Source: Cacajao melanocephalus (taxonomy: Eukaryota; Chordata; Mammalia; Primates; Pitheciidae). From it: DNA of 64,000 bases. Made by a program: the position numbers and the translations under genes. The notes under the pieces were generated by a model. The model searched no databases. It was not told where the DNA came from and saw nothing but the letters and a program-made list of their open reading frames with translations. Below, in pieces: positions 30,961-46,078 of this stretch. Within the stretch, counting starts at the first letter, position 1. Each line of letters starts with the position of its first letter. Location: contig CAUYLG010013766.1 of assembly GCA_963573385.1 (NCBI GenBank), forward strand, positions 1 through 64,000, in the 5' to 3' direction.

Positions 30961-33130
30961 AAAGGGGTATCTGGGCCGCCCTCCTCATACCTGAGCCAGT
31001 GCTTGGTAAACCTCGGTACCTGTACGCCAACGCTCCTACTCTCTCCGAGGTTTTACTATTCCTGATCGAGGGCCTATTTGGTGCCCGGCCTCGTACTCTG
31101 AACATACAGTAATGCACAAGTGTACTGCACAGACGGTAATTCACTAACATCTCCCGAAGACTTAAGCCTTCCTCAGGTCAGAAGAGGTAAAAGGAAATAG
31201 AGGCTAGGAGGGTCACCCAGGTCTCCAACCATAGGCCCTCTGCTCCACAAGTCTGGCTCCCCGCGCTGGATGACACCCTCCTGCCCAGATCGTGGCTCTG
31301 CACGCAGACTTGCCCTCTGCACTCACTCCCTTTACCCTCCTCGCACCCTATCCCTGTCCCCATCTCTGTCTCTCACTCCACCTTGTATTCCTGCTTGGCC
31401 CAGTTACAGTTTTACACTTGTTTGTTTGATGACTGTGTTAGTGTCTACCTTATTATTCACTTTGTGTATTCCTTTTCGTAAATTGTCTTATCCCTATGAG
31501 GGCAGGGATTTTTATCCTTTTCAATAACTGTTTTATTATCAGCGCCCACAACAGTGTGGTGGACATAGGAAGTGTTCAACACATTTGTGTTGAATGATTG
31601 CCCTCCCATTGATTGTAAGCTCCACGCAGGCAGCAACTGTAGTTTTAAATTACTTTTTAACTGCAAGTGCTTGGCACCTAGTAGGCATTTAATACACATT
31701 TGTTGAATGAGTATTCAAACATACTGCTTACTTTATCTTTCCCTTTTATTTGCCCTCACCTCATCATCCCAATTTGTAGGATAAAAATGTGCATTTCTGA
31801 GATTTCCTACTTCCAAACTTCCTCCTCACCCCTTGTAACCATTCCCTCATTCCCTTGGGCTCCCCCCCCACGGCCCCCGCATCCCTCACTTCTTTACAAT
31901 CATGTTTTTACTCTTACTTCCCCTTCACCCTCCATTACATCTTAGAAAGCTTCCTAGCCTCCCTAGTTTGGAACATTCTTAAGCAGTATGTTTTTGTAGA
32001 TAAGAGAATTTCAGCTAAGCTACATTGGATCCAAAACAGCTTTCCATGAATCACCCATGACTCTGTTTTTTGGTTTTACGTTGCTTTCCTTAAGAAGGAC
32101 TGAGGATCCTGTACCACCACCTCTTAAATTGAAATCTTGGTTATTGTTCGTAATTTTTCAACAAATAAATATGGGACATGTTTTATGTTCTAGACACTGT
32201 GCTAGATGTTGGGACAAGATAGGCAAAGTCTGAGCCCTTCAAGGTGTGTATGACACAAAATAGAATAATCACGGGAAATGATGAGAAATGTCCTGGCTTC
32301 GACCCAGTTATTTCTAATACAAGAAACTAAGAGAATGAGACAGGATCTGATTCTTCTGCTCATTGTAACAAGCTTTAGTATAGGTGTAGGTTGACAATGG
32401 ATGTAGGCATGAGGTTATAATGCCTTGCCCATTCACATTTATCTTGTTTAGTTTTTACACATGACTCTGTTCGTCGGGAATGCAGGGCAGAAATTCTTTT
32501 GCAGAAGCTGGAACTAAGGGTTCAGGAAAGGTCAATTGACTTACCTAAATTCGATGAGACTCCTGCCCTATTCTTCTTACTCCAAGAGGCCTAAGTTAAA
32601 TGCTTAAAATCCTCTCCACTGATGGCTCTTCAGGATAGGAGTCAGTTTCAAGTCTTCAGTGTAATGGTTTTTTTAATCCTTCTCAAAGGGAAATAGAGAC
32701 TTTCCTGAATCAGAACCACCTAAGATGTATTATGAAAATACATGCTCTCGTTGCCCTCCTCTGACCTACCCAATTAGATTCCCTGTGAGTCTTGGGAACT
32801 TGCATCTTAAACTCTCAGAGTGATTTTTCTGCATGTAAGTTTAAGAACTACTAGGAGAGTTTGAATGGAGAGCCTCAGCTTTGATGCAGAGTTGACATTT
32901 GTCTTTGGGGGCAGATTTCATCAAGCATCTTGAAGAGTAACCACATGTCCTTGAACAGATGGGAATGCAACAGCCTTGTGGCCGGAACTTGTCTCTTTTT
33001 TATACAAGTGTTTTTTGGAATTTGGGGATTCCGTTGAGCAGGTGCTCAGCTGCTGGTAACTACTCTCAGTTAAAGATCTTTTGGCTCTTTCCCTGACATG
33101 CTATTTGTTCCTCTCGTTTCCCACCACAGA
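30961..33130. other. Intergenic spacer between divergent genes
   Basis: Non-repetitive apart from L2-like pieces at 31,440-31,600 and 31,605-31,735 and an L2/MIR-like block at 32,150-32,260. No exon, RNA gene or strong regulatory motif was recognised in 31,740-32,150 or 32,260-33,130. Confidence 0.7.
31440..31735 (+). repeat. Two L2-like 3' ends in tandem
   Basis: The first has 'gagggcagggatttttatcc' and 'cacatttgtgttgaatga'. The second has 'attgtaagctccacgcaggc' and 'agtaggcatttaatacacat', then 'ttgttgaatga'. Both match the L2 3' end, so they are separate insertions or an old duplication. Confidence 0.7.
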
Positions 33131-33270
33131 GCCAGGTATTCGCCCCGCCGGCCACGGTGAGGCGCGCGCGGCGTGTGCTGCCCGCTTATCTCTTTCTTCC
33201 CTAGTCCTCCTTCGCGCCATTAAGGAGAGAGTCGGGAATTTCTGCCTCTGGTCTGCAGTTGTTGCTCTCT

Positions 33271-33280
33271 TCTCGCGAGA
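33271..33280. promoter_or_regulatory. TCTCGCGAGA palindrome 1
   Basis: Perfect 10-bp palindrome. This motif is known in CpG-island promoters as the binding site of BANP, earlier linked to Kaiso/ZBTB33, and its binding is blocked by methylation. Confidence 0.85.
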
Positions 33281-33304
33281 ACTACTCCTCCCATCTTCTT
33301 CTCT

Positions 33305-33895
<591 letters not shown>

Positions 33896-35449
33896 TGAGT
33901 GTCGCCGGGCCTGGCCGGGGCTGCTGTGGTCAGGGTGGCCCCTCGCGCCCGAGAGCCAGGCCTGCCCCACAGCTCAGCGTTGCGTCAAGTGGCAGGAATT
34001 TTCCTCGGGGGAGGGCATTGCTGCCCCTTTGAGCCCTGCCTGTTCTTCACCTCCTGCACCCCTCGCCCTGCACTCGCGGGTATGCGGTCCACCGTGTGCA
34101 GCACTCAGGTCCGCTGCGAGAGGTAGGTGGTGGTGCTGGAGCTCGGTTCTGGCTAGCACCCTGCGCCTTTCCCTATCGGAGGGTTGCTGTTCGGCGGCAG
34201 GCGCCGGGGGAAGGGCTGCTTCCTTGGGGGTCTCCCTACCGACCTGGAGCAGAAGGACCCTCTCCCGCGATGCGCCCATGCTGGGGCGCCGGAGCCTGTC
34301 CTCTGAGCAGACAAGCTCGGGGAGCTGCCGGGAAAAGCAGAAGGGCAGAGCCCAACCTGAAGACTGCGGTCATCTGAACAAAACTGACCAGGAAGGGAGC
34401 TCTCTCCGGGCTTTTTTTTTTCCTTCTTTTTTTGCAAACCTCTGTCGAAATCCCACGTTGAGAAGCGTTCTTTTTGAATTCGCACTTGAGTTAGCACCGA
34501 TCCATAGAGCTTAAAATACCGACTTTATCTCAGTGAGTACTGTGCCAGCTTGAGTGGTGTGTTTCCGATTCAGTTGAAAGCGTATTTCCTTTCCGTGGAG
34601 GGGCGGCGGTGGTAATGCTTGCAAGAACACTGCAGCTTGAGAAACTGGCAGCCTCACTGATTAGTCACATATCACTGCTCATTTAAGTATTGTTCAACAA
34701 AACAATTTTCTCATTTGGAGCAAGAAAGATTCAGATCTGTAAGGTGCCCTCAAGATCAAAAAGTTATTAACAGTGCTGGGAGGTATTGTAAATTTCTTTT
34801 TGAGATAATTCCTGCAAATACTGTGGTTTGAAAGTCCCTTAGAGAGTTTGCAGGGAATTATCTACATTTATGGCTTGAGGCACACGGTGGTTTTCGTAAA
34901 GGTATGGAACCACATAGAAAAGGAAGGGAAGAAATACTTTTTAGCTTTAATTTACACCATGAGTGTGTTTTAAATTAAGTCAATACCATATAATTTCCAG
35001 ACCTGAAATATTTCACTAACTGCCCTCTAACTTCCAAGGTTTTATACCCTGTATTTTAGATTTTGTATAATTTGAAAGCTACGGATCTGAAACTAAATAT
35101 CAGATTTAACTGTTAGCTTTTTCTGTGTTTTAGTAATTCGTGTCGTATGCAACATTTGAAAAGGGGCCTGTAAAGTCGTTTTTTGTTTTGGAACAAATTC
35201 CAGGCTTTTGGATGTGTTAATCTTTAAATACGATTGCTGTGTTTCCTGAAGTCACATCATGAATTTCCTGTTTGGTAGAATCTTCTGGGTAATTGAGATT
35301 GTGCAATTGTGTCCAGCAACAGATCATGTTGCATTTTCCGGTTCAAGCTGCTTAAGTTATGTTGTAGAATGCACCGTGCTTGACATCTTTCTCCTATTTT
35401 TACAGTATGGCAGTTTACATTTTAAAGGAATTTGCAACATTTTACGTTC

Positions 35450-35452
<3 letters not shown>

Positions 35453-35497
<45 letters not shown>

Positions 35498-35513
35498 TGT
35501 GTGTGTGTGTGTA
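35453..35513. repeat. Compound (GA)n(GT)n microsatellite
   Basis: About 20 GA units run directly into about 9 GT units. Confidence 0.96.
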
Positions 35514-35969
35514 GTTGATTTACAGCGTTTTACTTGCAGTATATACATATTGTATATATATCTACTTGATATACTAATTTTCAAAGATGTATTTGGATCA
35601 TTGCTCCTTTAATATTTTATGGCTCATTAATATCCTTCCATTTTTTCTTAATTGAATTGACATATTCATTTCTGTAGTGTCGCATTTTTGTTTTCAATGC
35701 TATTTAAATTTTAATTGAGTGATACAGCAGAATAAGTCAATTATAGAGGGTTTGGGTAAACTCCAGTTGAATTGCTTGCAAGAGTTCACTACTGTTGGTG
35801 ACTAACTCTGAACTGGAACAGGAGATCCAGATTTACAGTGAAGTATCATTAAAATTAACTCCACATTTCTTTAGTGGTATACTTTTCTGTGGTATAGAAG
35901 CCAGCAGTATCTGACACTTAGAAGTACTTTTATTGAACAGATTTTTTTTTTTAATAATTTTTTTTTTTT

Positions 35970-36085
35970 AAAGAAGGGATTTCACCATGTTGGTCAGGCT
36001 GGTCTTGAACTCCCGACCTCAGGTGATCTGCCCGCCTTGGCCTCCAAAGTGCGTGGATTACAGGTGTGAGCCACTACACCCAGCC
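35970..36085 (-). repeat. Free Alu left monomer, ASR-like copy C
   Basis: On the minus strand it carries 'actttggaggccaaggcggg' and 'gtcgggagttcaagacc' and ends at 'cttcttt'. The duplication 'ttattgaacagattttt' is at 35930-35946 and 36086-36102. Confidence 0.9.
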
Positions 36086-36144
36086 TTATTGAACAGATTT
36101 TTAAAAATAGGTAGTACATTGACATTGTATAAAATTTGAAAGCT

Positions 36145-36275
36145 GGCTAGGTGTGGTGGCTCACGCCTGTGATCCAAGCACTTTGGAGGCCAAGGCGGGC
36201 GGATCACCTGAGGTCGGGAGTTCAAGACCAGCCTGACCAATATGGTGAAACCCCGTCTTGAAAAAAAAAAAAAAA
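36145..36275 (+). repeat. Free Alu left monomer, ASR-like copy D
   Basis: Carries 'gatccaagcactttggaggc', 'gtcgggagttcaagacc' and 'ccccgtcttg', then a 17-A tail. The flanks share 'ttgaaagct'. It lies opposite to copy C, 60 bp away. Confidence 0.9.
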
Positions 36276-36613
36276 ATTGAAAGCTTTAAAAAGGTATTTA
36301 GTGAAAAGTCTCCTTTCCTTTTTGTTCTCCAGGCACTCTACTCTGTTTCTTAAAGACAAGCACTGTTAAATGTCATGTGTGTCTTTCCAGGAAGGCAGAG
36401 CTTTTTTATTTGCTTGTTTCTTTAGTAGCATTTCTACTAAAGGGATTTAAGATGTAACTACAGCATACTGGTGAAGGAAAATACAACTGAAATTATATGA
36501 CAGTTGACAATAAACCAATATAACTAATGTTGGAATGAAATATCAGAATTTAGATTTACAAGTAAATTATTTTATTCAGAGATTCAAAGTAGTTATTTGA
36601 AGTGTTCTTTATT

Positions 36614-36895
36614 ATTTTTTGAGATGGAATCTTACTCTGTTGCCCAGGCTTGAGTGCAGTGGCACTATCTCGGCTCACTAAAACTTCTGCCTCCTGGGTT
36701 CAAGTGATTCTCCTGCCTCAGCCTCCTGAGTAGCTGGGATTACAGGTGCCCGCCACCCTACCCAGCTAATTTTTGTATTTTTAGTAGAAGGTTCTCCATG
36801 TTGGCCAGGCTGGTCTCAAGCTCCTGACCTGAAGTAATCTGCCCTCTTTGGCCTCCCAAAATGCTGGGATTACAGGCCTGAGCCACCGTGCCTGG
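36614..36895 (-). repeat. Alu
   Basis: Near full-length minus-strand Alu with a small internal deletion. Confidence 0.93.
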
Positions 36896-36929
36896 CCTGG
36901 AGTTGTTCTTTCTGTGAGTACCTTTTTAG

Positions 36930-37346
<417 letters not shown>

Positions 37347-37521
37347 TAATTTAGGGAATTTGGACTCAAGTCTGATAAGAAAGATTAGGCAATCATGTTG
37401 GTGGTACTGTTTTAGGTCAGATAGGAGTTATACCTATAAAGTAATGGCACAGAATTTTTTGTGTGACTTCTTGAACTGGACCTGAACTCTACTTCCAAAA
37501 AAAATTTCTGAATTTTGTTAA

Positions 37522-37689
<168 letters not shown>

Positions 37690-38209
37690 TGAATAGAATA
37701 TTTCAATAAATAAAATCATCATTGAAATATTTGTCAACTTCCTAATTTTATTGCTCTAAAGTGTGGTATACTTTGATGTGTAACATTTACAAATTATTTT
37801 AAGCCTATATTATTTTAATTTATACTAAGTATAGTAAAAACAAGTAGCAGCCTGTGTGATAACCAACTGTTAATCAAAATAGGGTTTTACAAATATGCCT
37901 TTTCTTTAAAGGGTAAAGGGAACTAGACTAGGTCTTGCAGTTTTAAGGAACTTTATGCATTGTCTGTGAGGGGAAATGAAGCAAAATTGTTTAAGAATAC
38001 GTTGTTACAAAGCATTGATTTTGGGGTTTTGGGACAGAAGGGGAGAATCTTTGCGGTGAGTTTCAGGAAATACAAACAGGAACTTAAGTGCCTTTCCTCT
38101 GGGGTATGGTTTTTCCAGGACCTTGCTGTTGATTAGAGAGGAGGTGGGTCACTGGTAACCATAAAATAGGAGGTGAGAGTTGAGAATTACTCTTGGATCA
38201 TATTCAACT

Positions 38210-38420
38210 GTTTATTCAACAGTGTTTATTGAATACGAACTATGGGCCAGGTAGCAGGCTAGGTTCTGGAAATAAAGTGCTAAACAAGACAGAAACGAGA
38301 AAATCTATTCTCTCCCGGAGCTTGTAGCCGATTAGGTTTAATAACTACATTTTGTGGGTTGCTTATTATGTTCTAGCATTGTGCTGTGCACTTTATATTT
38401 ATCAGTGTAGAAAGTATATA
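38210..38420 (-). repeat. L2/MIR-like fragments
   Basis: 'cagtgtttattgaatacgaa' with 'ctatgggccaggtagcaggc', and then 'gcttattatgttctagcatt', resemble old antisense SINE/LINE ends. The exact family is uncertain. Confidence 0.5.
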
Positions 38421-38930
38421 ACAAAACCTTTAGTAAAAGGATAGCAAAATTTACTAAGAAATCAAATCTAACTTCCTAAGTGCTTTGTGGAACAAGATTA
38501 TTCTAGTGTAATAAAAATAAGTGAAGCTAACATTTTTTTAACTATTAATGGCCATTCACCATTTTAAATCTTTTTTTTTTTTTTTTCGAATGACCCAGGG
38601 CTCAAATACATAAAATTGCATTATTATTAAGTATACAACGGTGACTTTCTTGACTCCTGATCAGTGAGAAGGGTGTGCCCTTTACTTTTCTAGTAGTGAT
38701 AGTGGATCCATGCTGAGCTTTCCACTCTTTTCTTTGTAACCAAAAAGTAAGGTAATTGCCTGTATGTTACCAGTGTCAGTCAATAAGTATTTAAACATAA
38801 TTGATGGCAAACATTTGTATTATTGATGTATAAAGATTGTTTTAAGAAAGAGTTCATTCAAAGTTGGCTATAAAGACATTTTCTTTTATTTATCAAATCC
38901 CATTTTTCTGCTAACAGTTTTCCACTGGTT

Positions 38931-39239
38931 CTTTTTTTTTTTTTTTTTTTTTGAGATGGAGTCTTGCCCTGTCGTCCAGGCCGGATGGAGTACAGTGGCG
39001 TGATCTCGGTGGCTCACTGCAACCTCTATCTCCTGGGTTCAAGCGATTCTCCTGCCTCTACCTCCTGAGTAGCTGGGATTACAGGCATGTGTTACCACAC
39101 CGGGCTCATTTTTGTATTTTTAGTAGAGATGGGGTTTCACCATGTTGGTCAGGCTGGTCTCGAACTCCTGACCTCATCATTTGCCCGCCTTGGCCTCCCA
39201 AAGTGTTGGGATTACAGGCGTGAGCCACCACACCTGGCC
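38931..39239 (-). repeat. Alu with TSD
   Basis: Full-length minus-strand Alu. 'ccactggttctt' flanks it. Confidence 0.95.
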
Positions 39240-39509
39240 TCCACTGGTTCTTATTTAAAATAAGCTTCTTATCCTGGATCTCCAGGTTTTCAGTTCTACC
39301 AGTTTAATTTCTTGATAATTTCTTGATACTGAGGAGTACTCTGCTTTTGATTTATCTCTAGCCCAGTTTCAGAGATGATCTGTGTTGACTTCACCTTTAA
39401 TAGCTAAGAGTGCAGATATTGCTGAGCCCCTGCGGCCTAGAATTCAAAGATGGAAGAATTCACTGGGGTAGATCACCCTCACTTTTGAATTCACTGACTT
39501 TTTAATAGG

Positions 39510-39635
39510 ATTTTGCAGTTTATAAAGTATTTTCATTCAAAGTATTATCAATCAGTTCTTACTAGCTCCATGGAGGCTGGTATTTATTAACCCCATTTTA
39601 TAGATGGGGAGCTGGACTCATTCCTTAAAGGAATG
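39510..39635 (-). repeat. MIR fragment
   Basis: 'tttataaagtattttcattc' and 'ccccattttatagatgggga' match antisense MIR. Confidence 0.6.
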
Positions 39636-41232
39636 GCATACTTGTCAGTGTTTGGTTTTGGTTCTTGGGTTTCAAAACTTTAGTAGTCTCCTTTTCTATA
39701 GATGTGGGCTGCTGAGGTCATGTGGTGGCACCTTCTCCTATGCAATTTGCCTCCTCTTGTGAAAAAGCGATTGCTGAGTTACTTGGAATAGAGCTGTGAG
39801 TGTAGGAAAGCAATCCCACCAGTGTCATTGCCCAGCTTATGTGAGGGGTAATGACTTAACCCATTAAAGTCATGTCTCTTCCTCAGAATTGATAAACCAA
39901 AAATGCACTCATTGCCCAGATTAAAATTTTTTGCTGAAGGAATTATTAGGCAGTGCACATAGTTAATTCCTGAATTTATGAATCCTATTGGATTATAATT
40001 CTTTAGTGTACATTTATTTAAAGTTGGGACTGTCTGTACATGTTTGTGTTATGTAAGTATAGGACATAAACAGAAATAACTACCTCTCCAGCCCTTCGAA
40101 AATACATTAGATTTGCTTTTTGCAGTACAATTTGGTATAAAACTGATTTGTTCTTATCTAAGAGGTATAATTACTGCAGTGCTCAGAAAAGCCTCATTAT
40201 AAAGTGGGCTCCCCTGACAGGGAACCTAGGGATTTCTTCATCTTGCTATGGAAGTCATGCACCCGTTTCATCAGGAAAATAACCAAAAACCTCTTTAAAC
40301 TTGGAAATGTTTTTTGTAAAAGAAACTTCCAGTATTAGGAGTAGTTTGTCTTTCACAGTGCTCCCATAAATTTAGTACAGGCACAACTTATTTTATGGTG
40401 CTTCACAGATAATTGCTGCTTTTTTTTGTTTTTTGTTTTTTGTTTTTTTGCAAATTGAAGGTTTGTGACAACCCTGTGGTGAGCAAGTCTATTGGCACCA
40501 TTTTTCCAATGGCGGGTGCTCACTTTCATGTCTCTGTCTCTGTGTGACATTTTGGTAATTCTCACAATATTTCAAACTTTCTTATTATTGTATGTTATGG
40601 GGATCTGAGATCATTGATTTTTGATGTTACTGTTGTAATTGTTTTGAGGTATCTGGAACCATGCCCATAGGCAGACTTAATTGATAAACGTGTTTGTTCT
40701 GACTGCTCTACCAACCACCTGTTCCCTCTCTCCATCTCCTAAGGCCTCCCTGTTCCCTGAGACACAACAATATTGAAATTAGGCCAATTAGCAACACTAC
40801 AGTGGTTTCAAAGTGTTCAAGTGAAAGGAATGGTGCATGTCTGTTACTTTAAATCAAAAGCTAGAAATGATTAAACTTAGTGAGGAAGGCATGATAAGCT
40901 GAAAGCTAGGCTTTTTGTACCAAACAGCCAATTTGTGAATGCAAAGGAAGTTTTTGAAAGAAATTAAAAGTTCTAGTCCAGTAAACGAATGATTAGAAAG
41001 CAAAACAGCCTTGTTGCTGAGATGGAGAAAGTTTTAGTGGTCTGGATAAAAGATCAAACCAACCATAACATGCCCTTAAGCCAAAGCCTAATCTAGAGCA
41101 AAGCCTTAACTCTCTTTTAATTTTATGAAGTTTGAGACAGGTGAGAAAGCTGCAAAAGATAATTTTGAAGCTAGCAGAGGGTGGTTCACAGGTGTAAGGA
41201 AATAATCTTGTCTCCCTAGCATAGCTCGGTAG

Positions 41233-41545
41233 TGCAAAGTGGCGGGTGCAGTGGCTAACACCTGTAATTCCAGCACTTTGGGAGGCTGATCATCCGAGGT
41301 CAGGAGTTTGAGACTAGCCTGGCCAACATGGTGAAACTCCGCCTCTACAAAAAATACAAAAATTAGCTGGATATTGTGGCTTGCACTTGTAGTCCTAGCT
41401 ACTCAAGAGGCTGAGGCAGGAGAATTGCTTGAACTGGTGAGGTGGAGGTTACAGTGAGCCACTGGCAAACAAGTGACAACCGAGATTGTGCCACTGCACT
41501 CTAGCCTGGGCAATAGAGTGAGACTACATCTCAAAAAACAAACAA
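41233..41545 (+). repeat. Alu at the Tigger1 deletion point
   Basis: Plus-strand Alu ('gtgcagtggctaacacctgt') with a roughly 15-nt extra stretch in its right monomer near 'cactggcaaacaagtgacaa'. Confidence 0.9.
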
Positions 41546-41600
41546 AGAACTTTAATAGATGAGAAATTGTTTCTCAGGGATGAACAAATAAACTAGTTTC

Positions 41601-41942
41601 TTGAGGTGGAATCTTCCCTTGGTGAAGATGCTTAGGAACATTGTTGAAATGACAACAAAGGATTTAGAATATTACATAAACTTAGTTGATAAAGCAGCAG
41701 CAAGTTTTGAGAGGATTGACTCCCATTTTGAAAGTAGTTCTACTGTGGGCAAAATGCTGTCAAACACCATTGCAGGCTACAGAGAAATCTGTCATGAAAG
41801 AAAGAGTAAATCAGTGCAGCAAACTTCACTGTTAACCTTATTTTTAGAAATTGCCACAGTCACCCAGCCTTCAACAACTACCACCCTGATCAGTCAGCAG
41901 CCATCAGCATTGATGCAAGACCCTCCACCAGCAAGAAGATAA
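41601..41942 (+). pseudogene. Tigger1 transposase C-terminal fragment
   Basis: A 113-codon open frame starting [20 protein letters not shown] and continuing [20 protein letters not shown], ending DPPPARR. This corresponds to the C-terminal tail of the Tigger1 transposase and stops where the transposon gene normally stops. The catalytic domain upstream is deleted. Exonisation is not suggested by any clear splice signal, so I treat it as a relic. Confidence 0.85.
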
Positions 41943-41965
41943 TGACTTGCTGAAGGTTCAGGTGA

Positions 41966-42307
<342 letters not shown>

Positions 42308-42933
42308 TAAGGTATATGTATATATATATGTATGACATATTGCTGTTGCATACTTTGACTACAGTATCATGAAAATATAACTTTTATATGCACTGAGAAA
42401 CCAAAAAATTCAGTCACTCTCTTTTTTTGTGATATTTACTTTGTTGTGGTGGTCTGGAACTGAACTCACGGTATCTCCAAGGTACGCCTGTCTGTATGTG
42501 TTAACGATTTATAAAATTAACCAGTTTTCCAGTGCAATGTTCAAGCCTTTTAATAATTTATTCCAGGGAAGAAGAAGTGGTGGTTTGTAAATTCTGCACT
42601 TGACAGATGGATACTGGGTTTTGGGAATGCTTGGCTCCAAGGCTAAATGTGGAAGAGAAAGAGGTATAGGAGGGTGAGAAGTCCAGGATTTCTAAGTTTT
42701 GGCCTTGGGTAAATGGATATATGTTAGTGCCATTTTCTGAACTTTGTGTTACAAAGTTAGAAGGAGTGTTACAGGGTACAAGATTGTAAGAAAAAGGGGA
42801 AGGAACATAGGTTCATGGTAGTGTCCTTGAGGACAGGACTCATTATACCTTGAGTGCCTACCATGTATAGTTTAAGTGCTGGAGATGAAAGATGAACAAA
42901 AGAGGTGAAAATTTCTGCCTTAAGAAGCTATAT

Positions 42934-43247
<314 letters not shown>

Positions 43248-43300
43248 CTAATGGGGATGGCAGTGGAAGTAGATAATAAATAAGTAAAATTTATAGTATG

Positions 43301-43608
<308 letters not shown>

Positions 43609-45195
43609 TCAGATAAGTGCTGTGGAGAAAATGCAGCAAGGGAAAGAGAGTGAGTGCTAAGATGGCTGTTGGACTTTTAAGCAAGATGAACAGGGTAAGC
43701 ATCATTGATAAATAACAGTTGAGCAAAAACCTGAAGAAGGTGACACTGTTTGGACCTGGGTGAGGATGTAAGAACATTCTAGGCTGAGGATTTGCAAGTG
43801 CAAAAGCCCTGAGGCAAGGGCCCGGTGCTTCAGGAAATAGCTAAGAGACCAGTACAGCTAGTACTAAATGAACCAGGGGCCAAATGTAGGTAGAAAAGTG
43901 TGTGTGCAGGGGATGCTGCAGTTGTGCAGGTATCATGTAGCATCTTATTTGTCTTTATAAAGACTGTGACTTTTCCTTTGAGTGAAAAGGGAAACCTTGG
44001 TGGGTTATGACCAGAGGAAGGACATGACTTAAATCATGTTTTAACAGATTACTGTGCTCTGGGGTCCCAATTCTCTCATTTCTGCTGCTTACCCATTCTG
44101 TCCTAAACCACTACTGTGGATAGGATAGAATGGTGGAGTTAGATGAATTGGTGCAGAGCCCTGACCCCTGCTCACAACTCTCATTCCAGCAGTCCCAGAG
44201 TGCCAGAGCCAGTATTTTTGTTGGGCCTTAGAAATATAGGATGTTCTAGTCCAGCTCTTTAAATAACATGGGCTTACTTTACTTTTTCAGGTTTTTGTTG
44301 CCAAAAGGAAGGGAACAGAGATTAGCTCTTGAGTTTAACTGAAAATGGAAGATTAGTCTGCTGGCAGATTGAGTGTTTTTTAACTTCTTTGGCTTCTAGG
44401 GTTTTTTTTTACTTTTGGATCATGTTTTAAAAGTCATTTTTACTTTCTTTCAACAGTTAAACATTTACGATCTTATTTGGCCCTTTTTTTTTGTTTGACC
44501 CCTTTTCTGCTTTACATTTCTTTGCCTTTTCCTATTACAATCCTTTTCGTAGAGGTTGGACCATTGTTATCTGTCATTAATGTCTTGGCTTTGAGGCCCC
44601 GAGGATTTCTCTGTTAAACTTGAATACATTGTGTAGATTGAAAGATCCTGCAGACATGTGACCCTGTAAAAACCTGTCATTTATTGTCCTTCCTGCCTTT
44701 ACAGATGTAAGCCCCCCTCCTCTTTTCATCAGATCTCTCTCTTTGTTACTGCTCTGTCATCAGGGTGCAGAAAATAAGTTTTCCTGCAAACATAAATTCC
44801 CATGGCAACATAAACAAAAAGGTAATAGAACAAATGTTTATTTTGTCTAGACCTGCTGTCTGAGTAACATTAGACCCTGAACATGTTGGCTCCTGTTACT
44901 TGTATGAGTGGTTACAGATTCCTTATTTTCCTCAAAACTTACTTCACTTAGGCCTTGGTGGTATTGTCACTGTACCTGTGTTATGAAGGAAGGTGTGTGA
45001 GTATGTGTGCCTTATTGTCATTCTAGTCAAAAGTATGTATTGATTGTATTTCCAAGCTTATGGCTTAAAATGTAGACACTACACAACATGTAAGCATATG
45101 AAGAAAAAGCATACCAGTTGTGTTCTTTTTTTTTTTAATTCATTAATTTAGTATTTCTAGTACACTATAGTAGGTGTTTTGTTTATAGAGATTTA

Positions 45196-45527
<332 letters not shown>

Positions 45528-45689
45528 TATTATTCCAGAGGGGACATATTTCTGTTCCAAAGATGGCTTTGGAAGTCCTCTAGCTTTTCTGCATTCTTCC
45601 AGCTTAAGTTGGCATTTGAAATCTACCTTATATTGCTGATTCATCTCTTAAGATCTTTTTAGGTTTTTCTGTGTCTCAAATTGAGTGAC

Positions 45690-46078
45690 TGCTATGGTTT
45701 GAATGTATTCTCCAAAGTTCATGTGTTAGAAATTTAATCCCCAATGCAACAGTGTTGGGGAGTGAGGCCTAATAAGAAGGCTCTGCCCTCCTGACTGGAT
45801 TAATGTCATGGTCAAGGAAGTGGATTAGTTATCATGAGAGTGGCTTTGTTATTAAAGCAAGTTCAGTCCCCTCTTGCTCTTTCTCTGTCACCCTCTCTCA
45901 TCTTCTCTCACCCTCTTACCTTCCACCATTGGATGACACAGCAAGAAGGCCCTCACTAGATGCTAGCACCTTGATATTGGACTTCCCAGCCTCATGGACT
46001 GTGAGAAATAAGTTTCTTTTCTTTGTAAATTACCCAATCTGTGATATTCTGTTATAGCAACACAAAATGCACTAAGAC
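45690..46078 (+). mobile_element. Solo MaLR LTR (MSTA-like)
   Basis: Starts 'tgctatggtttgaatgtatt', continues 'atcccc'-'aatgcaacagtgttgggg' and 'gcagcaagaaggccctcact'-like blocks, and ends 'gcaacacaaaatgcactaag'. This is the MST/THE1-type LTR of ERVL-MaLR, about 390 bp. A possible short TSD 'tgac' lies at both sides. No internal viral sequence is present. Confidence 0.88.

Noticed and set aside
45690..46078. A possible provirus at the MaLR LTR
   Set aside because: Only one LTR is present, with no internal region, so it is a solo LTR.
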